Assembly: GCF_009827535.1 (NCBI RefSeq)
Contig: NZ_WTYN01000001.1
Location: forward strand, 992,001 to 1,056,000
Length of the DNA stretch: 64,000 bases
Origin: Qipengyuania oceanensis
GTDB taxonomy: Bacteria > Pseudomonadota > Alphaproteobacteria > Sphingomonadales > Sphingomonadaceae
Reading direction: 5' to 3'
Shown: positions 1 through 8,160 of the stretch, in pieces
How the letters are laid out: each line of letters opens with the position of its first letter
How positions within the stretch are numbered: the first letter of the stretch is position 1
Program-made: the position numbers and the translations under genes
Notes under the pieces: model-generated
What the model was told of the DNA's origin: nothing
What the model saw: only the letters and a program-made list of their open reading frames with translations
The model's database searches: none

Positions 1-1
1 C

Positions 2-634
2 TTCTCCGGTGATACCTGCGTCCAGGGCACCACGACCGGTCTCGACATCGCTCGTGTTCGCACGCAGTTCGTCAACGGGCCCGATGTGACCGTTCGGGGC
101 ATCGACTTTGCCGCCAACTACGACATCGATGCCGGTTTCGGCGTGGTGTCGATCGGTGGTAACGCGACCTGGAACCTCAACTACAAGACCGACGAATTCT
201 CCGTCGGTGACGTACTGGTTACCGAGGCCTACGACGCGGTCGGCTTCGGCAACTACTTCCGCGATCCGGGCACGCTGCCCGAATGGCGTGCCAACGGCTA
301 CGTCAACGTGAGGACCGGTGGACTCAACTTGCGCTACTCGGTGAACTACATCGACAGCGTCTTCGACGAACGCTGCACCGGCGATCCCTGCTTCGCGATC
401 GCAGGCGTTCCGGCAGGCAGCAACTTCGGCAAGAACAGCGGCAGCTATGTCCAGCAGGACCTCGTTGCCAACTACGAACTGCCGGTCGAGTTCGCCAAGG
501 TTCAGCTGACCGCGGCCGTCCTCAACATCTTCGACGAGGAACCGGCTCAGGCCTACCTGCCGATCGGCTACAACCCGTTCATCGGGAACGCCATCGGTCG
601 GAACTTCCGTGTCGGAATGCGCGTCGGCTTCTGA
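2..634 (+). CDS. TonB-dependent receptor, C-terminal part (5' end outside window)
   Basis: The reading frame is open from base 2, so the gene begins before the window and only about the last 210 residues are seen. They look like the final beta-strands of an outer-membrane TonB-dependent receptor: alternating aromatic and polar stretches, a late NIFDEEP turn typical of the last strands of this family, and a chain ending in Phe (RVGMRVGF), the usual signal for BAM-assisted insertion. Such receptors take up siderophores, vitamins or glycans using TonB energy. The plug domain that would hint at the substrate is missing. Two Cys residues (in RCTGDPCF) lie in what is probably an external loop. A strong terminator follows directly. 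The family is fairly sure; the substrate is unknown. Confidence 0.85.
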   Translation, partial: FSGDTCVQGTTTGLDIARVRTQFVNGPDVTVRGIDFAANYDIDAGFGVVSIGGNATWNLNYKTDEFSVGDVLVTEAYDAVGFGNYFRDPGTLPEWRANGYVNVRTGGLNLRYSVNYIDSVFDERCTGDPCFAIAGVPAGSNFGKNSGSYVQQDLVANYELPVEFAKVQLTAAVLNIFDEEPAQAYLPIGYNPFIGNAIGRNFRVGMRVGF

Positions 635-658
635 TCCGACCCGCACCGCAGAAAATCA

Positions 659-689
659 GGCCCGTCACCGCGAGGTGGCGGGCCTTTTT
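659..689 (+). terminator. Rho-independent terminator after the TonB receptor gene
   Basis: An 11-bp stem (arms 659-669 and 674-684, one G-U pair) with loop GCGA is followed by five T residues (685-689). It lies 25 bp after the receptor stop codon. The minus-strand gene that converges here ends at 708, so the element is oriented for the plus-strand transcript. Confidence 0.9.
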
Positions 690-707
690 CGCAGCGCACG
701 GAGGTAG

Positions 708-1262
708 TCAGTCGAGTTGCGAAAGGTCGACCGGCGTGTCGACGTCGGCCAGCATACCCGCATCAGGAGGATCGAGTAGAGCGGCATCCGCAAAACTTAG
801 CGATGCGGCACCGCGGTCGCCCTCCAGAGCCAGCAAGCGATCGAAATATCGCGCGGGGAAAGCGGCGGGTACTCCTGCCGAACCGTCTGCCTGCCGGGTG
901 AAGACAGGATCATCGCCCGCTGCAAGCGCTCGCAAATGCGCCGGTGCCACGAGCGGCATGTCTGCAAGCGCGATAACGACCCGGTCGCATTGCCGCACCG
1001 AAGCAACTCCGCAGCGAATGGACGAGGCCATTCCCGAGGCCGCGTGACGATTGGGCACCAGAGTCCATTGCGCGGGCACGTCCGCGAAACGAGCGTCCTC
1101 TCCGACGACCAGGCAGTATTCGTCGAACCCCGCCTCGGTACAGGCGTCGGCGGCCCAGCGCCACAAGGGTCGGCCGCGAAAATCCGCGACCAGCTTGTCC
1201 CCACCGAAGCGCCGCGCCTGACCGGCGCCAAGCAGGAGCACCGCCACGCGGCGGTCAGCCAT
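708..1262 (-). CDS. MocA-like nucleotidyltransferase (molybdenum cofactor cytidylyl-/guanylyltransferase family)
   Basis: The protein has 184 residues and the MobA-like NTP-transferase fold. The nucleotide-binding loop near residues 10-24 (LLGAGQARRFGGDK) is a variant of the family's LAAGxSxRMGxxK, and ALADMPLV supplies the metal-binding Asp. In the MocA/MobA family this enzyme transfers CMP or GMP to molybdopterin to make the dinucleotide cofactor of molybdenum hydroxylases. Its start overlaps the end of the xdhC-like gene by 8 bp, so the two are probably translated together. XdhC proteins load cofactor into xanthine-dehydrogenase-type enzymes, which supports the assignment. No molybdo-enzyme gene is in the window. 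CTP and GTP preference cannot be told apart by eye. Confidence 0.85.
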   Translation of the reverse strand: MADRRVAVLLLGAGQARRFGGDKLVADFRGRPLWRWAADACTEAGFDEYCLVVGEDARFADVPAQWTLVPNRHAASGMASSIRCGVASVRQCDRVVIALADMPLVAPAHLRALAAGDDPVFTRQADGSAGVPAAFPARYFDRLLALEGDRGAASLSFADAALLDPPDAGMLADVDTPVDLSQLD

Positions 1263-2094
1263 GATCGCGCAAGCCTTCGTAGAGAGCCGTAACCTGTGCC
1301 AGTGCCGACAGGGCCAACGTCTCGGGCGTCTTGCAGATCGGGACCACGCCCACCGGGCTGGTCAACCGTGCCAATGCTTCCTCGGTCACACCGCGCGAGA
1401 GGAGTTCGGTGAGGCGGGCGCGCCGCGCACGCTCGCCGCCCTGAGCCCCGATATAGAAGGCATCGCTCGACAAAGCCTCCTCTAGCAGCGCAGCTTCCCA
1501 CTCGTGGTCGTGAAACAGCAACAGGATCGCCGTCCATTTGTCGGCGGCAGGCAGCCCGCTTTGCGAACCCATGCGCAAGCTATCCTTGTCGACAGCCTCG
1601 ACCGCGACATGCGCAGCCGCTGCCAGCTGGACGCAAGCGTCGAATTCCGGCCCCTGGCCGAACAGTCGCAAGCGCAGGGCGGGCAAGTAGCGTCGCTGTC
1701 GCAGCGGCGACTTGCCGGGCAGCGTTAATCCGGCAGGCCGGCGTTCGCCCAGAGACTCCAGCGCGGCACGGCAGGCGGCACGGTCCGGCGCGGGATCGAG
1801 CAGTATATCGAGCCCGCCGCCGCACGGCAGCCGAAAGTCGATGTTGTCCGAACCACGTCCGTAGCGCACGACGCGCGCCCCGTCCGCCTTCCGGACATCG
1901 CTGGCGAGTTGGCTTTCGAGACAGCCGTCGGCGAGATCGCCGACCACGCTGCCGTCGGGGCGGACGGCCAACTGAGCGCCGAGAGGGCGCGAAAAGCTCC
2001 CCTCGATCCCGACCACCGTACACAGCGCGACGCCCGGCTCGCAAGCGGCAGCCAACGCGCGATGATCGCGATCCACTTCGGTCAGGACGCTCAT
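1255..2094 (-). CDS. XdhC/CoxI family protein, molybdo-enzyme maturation factor
   Basis: The protein has 279 residues. The N-terminal part has the XdhC pattern, with a GDLADGCLES segment near residue 55 and a PCGGGLDI segment near residue 90. The C-terminal half looks like the NAD-binding XdhC_C domain, with YIGAQGG and a conserved ending around VGVVPICKTPETLALS. Family members bind the molybdenum cofactor, help its sulfuration and insert it into xanthine dehydrogenase or CO-dehydrogenase-type apoenzymes in the cytoplasm. The next gene, a MocA-like transferase, overlaps by 8 bp and fits a shared cofactor-delivery role. The client enzyme is not encoded nearby. Confidence 0.88.
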   Translation of the reverse strand: MSVLTEVDRDHRALAAACEPGVALCTVVGIEGSFSRPLGAQLAVRPDGSVVGDLADGCLESQLASDVRKADGARVVRYGRGSDNIDFRLPCGGGLDILLDPAPDRAACRAALESLGERRPAGLTLPGKSPLRQRRYLPALRLRLFGQGPEFDACVQLAAAAHVAVEAVDKDSLRMGSQSGLPAADKWTAILLLFHDHEWEAALLEEALSSDAFYIGAQGGERARRARLTELLSRGVTEEALARLTSPVGVVPICKTPETLALSALAQVTALYEGLRDHG

Positions 2095-2193
2095 GAACCG
2101 GAATCAAAATTGGCGGGAAGGCTGGTTTCGACCATCATCGATGGCCCTATACACGGCTCTCACCAGCTTAGGAATTCGAACCGGCGAAGGTTT

Positions 2194-3153
2194 TCAGCCC
2201 AGTTCGCCGCCGATTTCCGCGAAGTAGCGCGCCATCGCATCTGCAGCCGCATCGGTCAGCCCGATGAAGGCGCGGCGCCGGTCCGCCTCGTCCTCGACCC
2301 GTTCGAACAGGCCGGCTTCGACCAGCTGGGAGATCCAGCGCAGGGCCGTGGTCGCCGGCACGCCCGAAGCGATACATAGGGAGGTGACCGAGACCCGGCG
2401 ATGTTCCACCCGCGCGGCGGTCAGGTCGAGCAGCATGTCCCACGCCGGATCGGCAAACAACGCGCCGTCGAAATAATCGCGTCGTTTCTGCCGGCGGGCG
2501 ATGATCTTGCGCACGAGCCGCGGGTCGGGCAGCGGCGGCCTTGCCGCCCGCAGCCGCCCGTCCTGCGTGCCGTCTGCCGGACCGAATTCGCGACGTGAAC
2601 TCTCGAAACGGAATATCCCGTCCGAACCCGCCCGCGGGAAATCCTCCAGCCGACGCGCGATATCCTCGACCTGTTCGGTCAAGCGCATCAGCGTGACTCG
2701 ATCATCGGCGGAAAGCTCGCGAACCCTCATGCCCCGATTTCTGGTCAACGCACGCCCGACTGCCAATACGCGTTCACCCCTAGTCGCATCGACCAGTATC
2801 TGTGCATCGGCCTGACCCATGCAGGCGTAGATGTCCTCAAGCGCGTCCATCCGCGTCAGCACGATCATCTGGCTGCCAGCCTGGGCGACCCGCGCATCCA
2901 CGCGCAGCAGGACACCGATCGTGTCCCCGCGCACCTCGGGGCAATCGAGAATGACTATGTCGCCGAGCGAGAGAACGCTGCCGGTCAGCAAGTGTTCGAG
3001 CGGGTAGGACTGGCGAACGTGCAACCCAGCAGCAGCCGCATCCTCGGCCAGCCGCGCGCGGGTCAGTTCGCAGTCGGAGAAAACCGTCAGGGAATACAGC
3101 GCGCCCGGACCGTCGGCCTCGCGCGATGGGTAAACCAGATCTGCGTGCGCCAT
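2194..3153 (-). CDS. Winged-helix (MarR-like) DNA-binding protein with a long N-terminal domain
   Basis: The protein has 319 residues from the ATG at 3153, chosen because AAGGGGAGG lies about 7 nt upstream; a longer reading from 3198 lacks such a site. Residues about 210-310 form a winged helix of MarR type: a helix-turn-helix (GVPATTALRWISQLVEAG) followed by a basic wing (EDEADRRRAFIGLT). The first ~140 residues alternate beta and alpha and contain short Asp-rich strands (IVILDCPEV), resembling a response-regulator receiver or pseudo-receiver, though no clear phospho-acceptor set is visible. It is likely a transcription factor. No target operator was recognised. It stands alone between xdhC and purA. 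Confidence 0.8.
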   Translation of the reverse strand: MAHADLVYPSREADGPGALYSLTVFSDCELTRARLAEDAAAAGLHVRQSYPLEHLLTGSVLSLGDIVILDCPEVRGDTIGVLLRVDARVAQAGSQMIVLTRMDALEDIYACMGQADAQILVDATRGERVLAVGRALTRNRGMRVRELSADDRVTLMRLTEQVEDIARRLEDFPRAGSDGIFRFESSRREFGPADGTQDGRLRAARPPLPDPRLVRKIIARRQKRRDYFDGALFADPAWDMLLDLTAARVEHRRVSVTSLCIASGVPATTALRWISQLVEAGLFERVEDEADRRRAFIGLTDAAADAMARYFAEIGGELG

Positions 3154-3230
3154 CTCGCGCCTCCCCTTTGCGAATCTACGCGAACACACGTAGAACAAAA
3201 AGGGAGCAAGTCAAGAATTCGTGTTGAAGA

Positions 3231-4520
3231 CTAATCCTGGAAGGGATCGCGGACGAGGATTGTGTCCTCGCGTTCGGGACTGGTCGAAACCAGCGCCACC
3301 GGGGTCTCGATCAGTTCCTGCACGCGCTGGATATATTTGATCGCCTGCGCCGGAAGATCGGCCCAGCTGCGCGCGCCGGCGGTGGTTTCCTGCCAGCCGT
3401 CCATCTCTTCGTAGATCGGCTCGACACGCGCCTGGTCGGCCGCATGGGCGGGCAGATAATCGAGGATCTTGCCGTTGAGCCGATAGCCCGTGCAGATCTT
3501 CACAGTCTCGAAGCCATCGAGCACGTCTAGCTTGGTCAGCGCGATGCCGGTCACGCCCGAAATCGCGCAACTCTGCCGTACGAGCACTGCATCGAACCAG
3601 CCGCAGCGCCGCTGGCGTCCGGTCACCGTGCCGAATTCGTGTCCTCGTTCGCCCAGCCGCTGGCCGACTTCATCTTCCAGTTCGGTCGGGAACGGGCCGC
3701 TGCCGACGCGCGTGGTGTAGGCCTTCACAATGCCGAGCACGAAGCCCGTCGCGTTGGGGCCGAGGCCGCTGCCCGCCGCGGCCGTGCCGCTGACCGTGTT
3801 GGAGCTGGTGACGAAGGGATAGGTCCCGTGATCGATGTCGAGCAGCACCCCTTGCGCGCCCTCGAACAGGATCTTGGCACCTGCCTTGCGCACCTTCTTG
3901 AGCCGTTTCCACACCGGTTGTGCGAATTGCAGCACGAAGGGCGCGATCTCGCGCAGCTGTTCGAGCAGCGCAGCGCGATCGATCGGCGGCTGGTCGAAGC
4001 CGGCCCGCAACGCATCGTGATGCGCGCACAGGCGATCGAGTTGCGGCTCCAGGTCGTCGAGATGGGCCAGGTCGCACACGCGGATCGCGCGGCGGCCGAC
4101 CTTGTCCTCGTAGGCGGGGCCGATGCCGCGCCCGGTCGTGCCGATCTTTCCGGAGCCTGCCGCCGCTTCGCGCAGGCCGTCGAGGTCTCGGTGGATCGGC
4201 AGGATCAGCGGGCAATTGTCCGCGATCGCGAAGTTGTCAGGATTGATCTCGACGCCCTGCCCTTCGAGCTTCTCGACCTCGCTCTTCAGGTGCCACGGAT
4301 CGAGAACGACGCCATTGCCGACAATGCTCAGCGTGCCGGTGACGATCCCGCTCGGCAGGAGAGAGAGCTTGTAGGTCGTATCGCCGACCACCAGCGTATG
4401 CCCTGCATTGTGGCCGCCCTGGAACCGGACGACGGCATCTGCGCGGCTGGCGAGCCAGTCGACGATCTTGCCCTTGCCTTCATCGCCCCATTGGGCACCG
4501 ATCACGGTAACATTGGCCAT
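3231..4520 (-). CDS. purA: Adenylosuccinate synthase
   Basis: The enzyme joins IMP and aspartate using GTP, the first step from IMP to AMP. The length of 429 residues is typical. The start is placed at MANVTVIG (4520), because the 21 residues of the longer open frame have no family resemblance. The GTP loop WGDEGKGK covers residues 11-18 with catalytic Asp13, and GGHNAGHT carries His41; both match the numbering of the Escherichia coli enzyme. The base-recognition motif TKLD is near residue 335. The gene is single, divergent from the aldo/keto reductase across 125 bp that must hold both promoters. Confidence 0.98.
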   Translation of the reverse strand: MANVTVIGAQWGDEGKGKIVDWLASRADAVVRFQGGHNAGHTLVVGDTTYKLSLLPSGIVTGTLSIVGNGVVLDPWHLKSEVEKLEGQGVEINPDNFAIADNCPLILPIHRDLDGLREAAAGSGKIGTTGRGIGPAYEDKVGRRAIRVCDLAHLDDLEPQLDRLCAHHDALRAGFDQPPIDRAALLEQLREIAPFVLQFAQPVWKRLKKVRKAGAKILFEGAQGVLLDIDHGTYPFVTSSNTVSGTAAAGSGLGPNATGFVLGIVKAYTTRVGSGPFPTELEDEVGQRLGERGHEFGTVTGRQRRCGWFDAVLVRQSCAISGVTGIALTKLDVLDGFETVKICTGYRLNGKILDYLPAHAADQARVEPIYEEMDGWQETTAGARSWADLPAQAIKYIQRVQELIETPVALVSTSPEREDTILVRDPFQD

Positions 4521-4645
4521 CTGGAAAAAGCTGCCTCGCGTGGCTGGAACAAACGCCGCGGGGGTTAGGCGCGCGCAGGCCACGGGGCAAGGCGTTTGCA
4601 GGAAACTTCGCCGCCCTTTTCCATTGGGTAGGCAAAGGAGACTTT

Positions 4646-5461
4646 ATGACCGACTACCCTACCCTCACTCTCAACGACGACCGCCAGATTCCCCAACTCG
4701 GATACGGGACCTACCAGATCGACGACGGCGATGCGGCTGAAGCCGTTTCGATGGCACTCGATGTCGGGTACTGGTTGGTCGATACCGCGGCGATCTACCA
4801 GAACGAGAATGGCGTGGGCGAAGGCATCGGCGATTGGGCCGACATATTCCTCCAGACCAAGATCTGGAACGCGAGTCAGGGATACGACCGGACGCTGAAG
4901 GCGGCCGACAAATGCCTGGAGCGGCTCGGTCGCGACCATGTCGACATGCTGCTGATCCACTGGCCCTGCCCGGAGAACAACCTTTTCGTCGACACGTGGA
5001 AGGCGCTGATCGAACTGCGCGAACAGGGAAAGGCGAAGTCGATCGGAGTGTCGAACTTCCGGGTGGAAGACCTGCAGCGGATCGTCGACGAAACCGGCGT
5101 CGTTCCCGCTCTCAACCAGATCGAGCTGCACCCCAGCTTCCAGCAGGAGGAGCTGCGCGAGGCGCATCAACAAATGGGCATCGTCACCCAGTGCTGGTCA
5201 CCGCTCGGCCAGGGCGACGGGCTTTCCGACGCGACCATCAAGGCCATCGCCGAAGAAACCGGCAAGCCGGCAAGCGCGGTGATCCTCGCCTGGCATCTGC
5301 AGCACGGGCTGTGCCCGATTCCGAAGGCTTCGAGCCGCGAACACGCGGAAGCGAATTTCGAAGCCTTGCAGACCGAACTCGACGGCGACCAGATGGCGCG
5401 GATCGATGCTCTCGACAGTGCGGGCGGTCGCATGGGACCGGACCCGGCGACTTACTCCTGA
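4646..5461 (+). CDS. Aldo/keto reductase (2,5-diketogluconate reductase-like)
   Basis: A 271-residue NADPH-dependent carbonyl reductase of the AKR fold. The catalytic tetrad is complete: Asp46 and Tyr51 (VDTAAIYQNE), Lys72 (TKIW) and His105 (LIHWP). The cofactor region IPKASSREHAEANFEA near the C-terminus matches the NADPH phosphate pocket of the DkgA/DkgB group. Such enzymes reduce sugar-derived ketones, methylglyoxal and other aldehydes; the natural substrate cannot be read from sequence. An AAAGGAG ribosome site precedes the ATG. It is divergent from purA and followed by a possible hairpin at 5491-5516. Confidence 0.95.
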   Translation: MTDYPTLTLNDDRQIPQLGYGTYQIDDGDAAEAVSMALDVGYWLVDTAAIYQNENGVGEGIGDWADIFLQTKIWNASQGYDRTLKAADKCLERLGRDHVDMLLIHWPCPENNLFVDTWKALIELREQGKAKSIGVSNFRVEDLQRIVDETGVVPALNQIELHPSFQQEELREAHQQMGIVTQCWSPLGQGDGLSDATIKAIAEETGKPASAVILAWHLQHGLCPIPKASSREHAEANFEALQTELDGDQMARIDALDSAGGRMGPDPATYS

Positions 5462-5490
5462 GCTTGACTGTATTGCAGGCCTATGACAGC

Positions 5491-5516
5491 AGGGCGGCTT
5501 CCGTGGGAGTCGCCCT
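5491..5516 (+). other. Inverted repeat directly before the start codon at 5517
   Basis: AGGGCGGCT (5491-5499) pairs with AGTCGCCCT (5508-5516) except for one G-T position. The ribosome site GGGAG (5504-5508) sits in the loop and the edge of the stem, and the GTG start follows immediately. There is no T-run. It could end the upstream aldo/keto reductase transcript weakly or slow translation of the next gene. Confidence 0.4.
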
Positions 5517-6584
5517 GTGTCGTTTCTTCTCGCCATTCTTGCCGCTGCTGCCGCTCCTGCCGTGAGCGCATCGGACCCTGTGACCATCGTCGACGAGGCC
5601 GCACGCAAGCGTGGCGATCGCTCCCAGGTCCTGGTGCTCGGCACCAGTCACTTGCGCAGCCTGCCGCGGGACTACGACCGGACCGCATTCGATCCGCTGA
5701 TCGAGCGGCTGGCCGAATGGAACCCCGAAGCCATCGCGATCGAGTCGCTGTCCGGTGCGCAGTGCGATTACCTGCGCGAATACGATTTCGCCTATGACGG
5801 AACTGCGGACGGATATTGTCCGGATCCGACGGCAGCGCGCGCGGTCCTGGGCGTGACCAACGCCCAGGCGGAACAGCTGGTCGAGACTATGCTCGCCGCC
5901 CCTTTTGCCGAGCGGCCCGCCGAGCAGCGGCGACACCTCGCCGCGCTGTTCCTGGCGATGGGCGATCCCGTTTCCGCGCTGGTCCAGTGGCTCCGCCTGC
6001 CAAAAAGCGAGCGCCGCGCCGACGAGAGCCTGACGGACCCGCTGGTGGTGGAGTTGCAACGGCGCGCCGACAGCCGGAGCGAAGACAGTATCATCGCCGC
6101 GCGGGTGGCTGCCAGGCTCGGGCTCGAGCGGGTCTATGCGGTGGACGATCACACGGGCGACCGTGCGAGCGGCGACACGGACACGCCGGTCTTCGCACAG
6201 GAAATGGCACAAATCTGGGACAACGACGCCGCGAAGCGAACTCCAGCGCGTTTCGATGCCTTGCAGGCGAAATTCCTCGCCGATGGGGATGTGCTGGGCT
6301 GGTATCGCGCCATCAACGACGAAGATCACTTGCGCGACGACACAATGACCGGCGATTTTGCCGCCGCGGCAGCGTCCACCCTGCCGGGAAACACGGGTCG
6401 CAAATACCTCGCCTATTGGGAGACGCGCAACTTGCGCATGGTCGCCAACCTGCGCGAAGTCATCGGACCGGGCCGCCGGGTGCTGGCCATCGTCGGCGTG
6501 TCGCACTCCCCCTATTATCACCGCTATCTCGGCATGACGAGCGATGTCGAGCTGAGCGATCTCGGGCCGGTCCTGCGCGATTGA
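5517..6584 (+). CDS. DUF5694-like protein of unknown function, probably exported
   Basis: A 355-residue protein starting at GTG 5517, with GGGAG about 8 nt upstream. The first 19 residues (MSFLLAILAAAAAPAVSAS) look like a short signal peptide cleaved after an Ala-x-Ser/Ala site, so it probably acts in the periplasm. Motifs VLVLGTSHL near residue 40 and IVGVSHSPYYHRYL near residue 330 place a conserved His at each end, as in the DUF5694 and TraB/PrgY-like families. Those are metal-site-like and in some relatives tied to peptidase activity, but this is a weak similarity. The next gene (trhO) follows 33 bp later. Family assignment is moderate; function is unknown. Confidence 0.65.
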   Translation: MSFLLAILAAAAAPAVSASDPVTIVDEAARKRGDRSQVLVLGTSHLRSLPRDYDRTAFDPLIERLAEWNPEAIAIESLSGAQCDYLREYDFAYDGTADGYCPDPTAARAVLGVTNAQAEQLVETMLAAPFAERPAEQRRHLAALFLAMGDPVSALVQWLRLPKSERRADESLTDPLVVELQRRADSRSEDSIIAARVAARLGLERVYAVDDHTGDRASGDTDTPVFAQEMAQIWDNDAAKRTPARFDALQAKFLADGDVLGWYRAINDEDHLRDDTMTGDFAAAAASTLPGNTGRKYLAYWETRNLRMVANLREVIGPGRRVLAIVGVSHSPYYHRYLGMTSDVELSDLGPVLRD

Positions 6585-6617
6585 TCGCCGGGCGGCGCGC
6601 CTGCTAGGGGCCGCCTG

Positions 6618-7562
6618 GTGATTGCCTCCCAGCCTGTCCGCGTTGCCGCGCTCTATCATTTCACGCGTTTCGAAGACCCGAGTGCGCTGAAACCCGGCCT
6701 GCTCGACCTGTGCGAACGGGAAGGCGTTCGCGGGACATTGCTGCTGGCACAGGAAGGCATCAACGGCACGATCGCGGGGAACGAGGCCGCGATCGACACG
6801 GTGCTTGCCCACATCCGCTCGCTATCCGGCTGCGAGGCGCTCGAAGCCAAGTTTTCACCTGCCGGGACGATGCCGTTCTACCGGATGAAAGTGCGGGTAA
6901 AGCGCGAGATCGTCACCATGGGCCAGCCCGATCTCGATCCGGTGCGGTACGTCGGCACCTATGTCGATCCGCACGACTGGAACGCGCTTATCGCGGATCC
7001 CGACACGATCCTGATCGATACCCGCAACGATTACGAGGTCGCAATCGGCACCTTCGACGGCGCGATCGACCCGCAGACCAGCAGTTTCCGCGAATTCCCG
7101 GAATGGTTTCGCGCCCGCCGCGCGGAATTCGAGGCAGAGGGCCGAACGCCCAGGATCGCCATGTTCTGCACCGGCGGCATCCGCTGCGAGAAATCGACTG
7201 CTTTCGTGCGGGCCGAAGGGATCGAAGAGGTCTATCACCTCAGGGGCGGGATCCTGAAATACCTGGAAGAAGTGCCGGAACGCGACAGCCGCTGGCACGG
7301 CGAATGCTTCGTTTTCGACGAGCGTGTCAGCGTCGGCCACGGGCTGGAACCGGGCACGCACAGCCTGTGCCGTGCCTGTCGCAGGCCGCTGAGCGAAGCC
7401 GACCTGGCGCACGAACATTACGAGGAAGGCGTCTCCTGCCACAGGTGCCACGACGAGCGCGACGACGAGCAGCGCGCCCGTTACCGCGAGCGTCACCGGC
7501 AGACCAAACTGGCCGAGAAGCGCGGCGAGGATCACATCGGCCGCAAGGAAGAGCATGGCTGA
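6618..7562 (+). CDS. trhO: tRNA uridine(34) 5-hydroxylase, rhodanese family (TrhO/YceA)
   Basis: A 314-residue protein. TrhO makes 5-hydroxyuridine at the wobble position of tRNA using oxygen. The N-terminal half is the acylphosphatase-like UPF0176 domain ([14 protein letters not shown], residues 42-54). The central part is a rhodanese domain with the signature [12 protein letters not shown], catalytic Cys184 and second Cys190. The C-terminus has two CxxC pairs (CRAC, CHRC) that look like a small zinc site, followed by a charged tail. The start is GTG at 6618. The gene overlaps the following glutathione transferase by 8 bp, so they are likely co-translated. Confidence 0.94.
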   Translation: MIASQPVRVAALYHFTRFEDPSALKPGLLDLCEREGVRGTLLLAQEGINGTIAGNEAAIDTVLAHIRSLSGCEALEAKFSPAGTMPFYRMKVRVKREIVTMGQPDLDPVRYVGTYVDPHDWNALIADPDTILIDTRNDYEVAIGTFDGAIDPQTSSFREFPEWFRARRAEFEAEGRTPRIAMFCTGGIRCEKSTAFVRAEGIEEVYHLRGGILKYLEEVPERDSRWHGECFVFDERVSVGHGLEPGTHSLCRACRRPLSEADLAHEHYEEGVSCHRCHDERDDEQRARYRERHRQTKLAEKRGEDHIGRKEEHG

Positions 7563-8160
7563 GCCGATCCTCTACAGCTTCCGACGCTGCCCCTACGCCA
7601 TGCGGGCGCGCATGGCCCTCGCGATCAGCGGCGCGCCGCACGAGCACCGCGAAGTGGTGCTGCGCGAAAAGCCGCCCGAAATGGTCGAAGCCTCGCCCAA
7701 GGGGACCGTGCCCGTGCTCGTCGTCGAGGACGGGACGGTGCTCGAGGAAAGCCTGGACATCATGCACTGGGCGCTCTGCAGAAACGACCCGGAAAACTGG
7801 CTGGATCGGCAGGACGAGGCACTGCTCGCAGCGAACGACGGGCCGTTCAAGCACCACTTGGATCGATACAAGTATGCGACCCGCTACGACGATGTGGATC
7901 CGGTCGAACACGGTGCTGCGGCAGTTGCCCACCTGGGGAAGCTCGACGAACGACTGGCCGTCTCCCCCTATCTGTGCGGCGAGCGTCGCGGGTACGCAGA
8001 CATCGCGATCTTTCCGTTCGTCCGGCAATTCGCGAATGCCGACCGCGAGTGGTTTGCAAACCAGCAGCTTGAAAACGTGGCCGCGTGGCTGGACGGATTG
8101 ACCGGATCCGACCTGTTCGCCGCGATCATGACCAGGCACGAACCCTGGAAGGCAACCTAG
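7555..8160 (+). CDS. Glutathione S-transferase family protein
   Basis: A 201-residue protein with a thioredoxin-like N-terminal domain and a helical C-terminal domain. CPYAMRAR (residues 12-19) puts a Cys at the glutaredoxin/omega-class active-site position, SPKGTVPVL contains the cis-Pro loop that binds glutathione, and LEESLDIM provides the Glu-Ser pair holding the gamma-glutamyl group. A Cys at this site suggests thiol-transfer or deglutathionylation rather than classic conjugation. The second domain keeps the N-cap motif region around YADIAIFPF. It overlaps trhO by 8 bp. Its TAG stop shares the palindrome CTAG (8157-8160) with the stop of the converging hisZ. Confidence 0.93.
   Translation: MAEPILYSFRRCPYAMRARMALAISGAPHEHREVVLREKPPEMVEASPKGTVPVLVVEDGTVLEESLDIMHWALCRNDPENWLDRQDEALLAANDGPFKHHLDRYKYATRYDDVDPVEHGAAAVAHLGKLDERLAVSPYLCGERRGYADIAIFPFVRQFANADREWFANQQLENVAAWLDGLTGSDLFAAIMTRHEPWKAT

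Noticed and set aside
3639-4568. Plus-strand open frame of 309 codons opposite purA
   Set aside because: Shadow of purA; His/Gln/Asp-rich composition and no start context.
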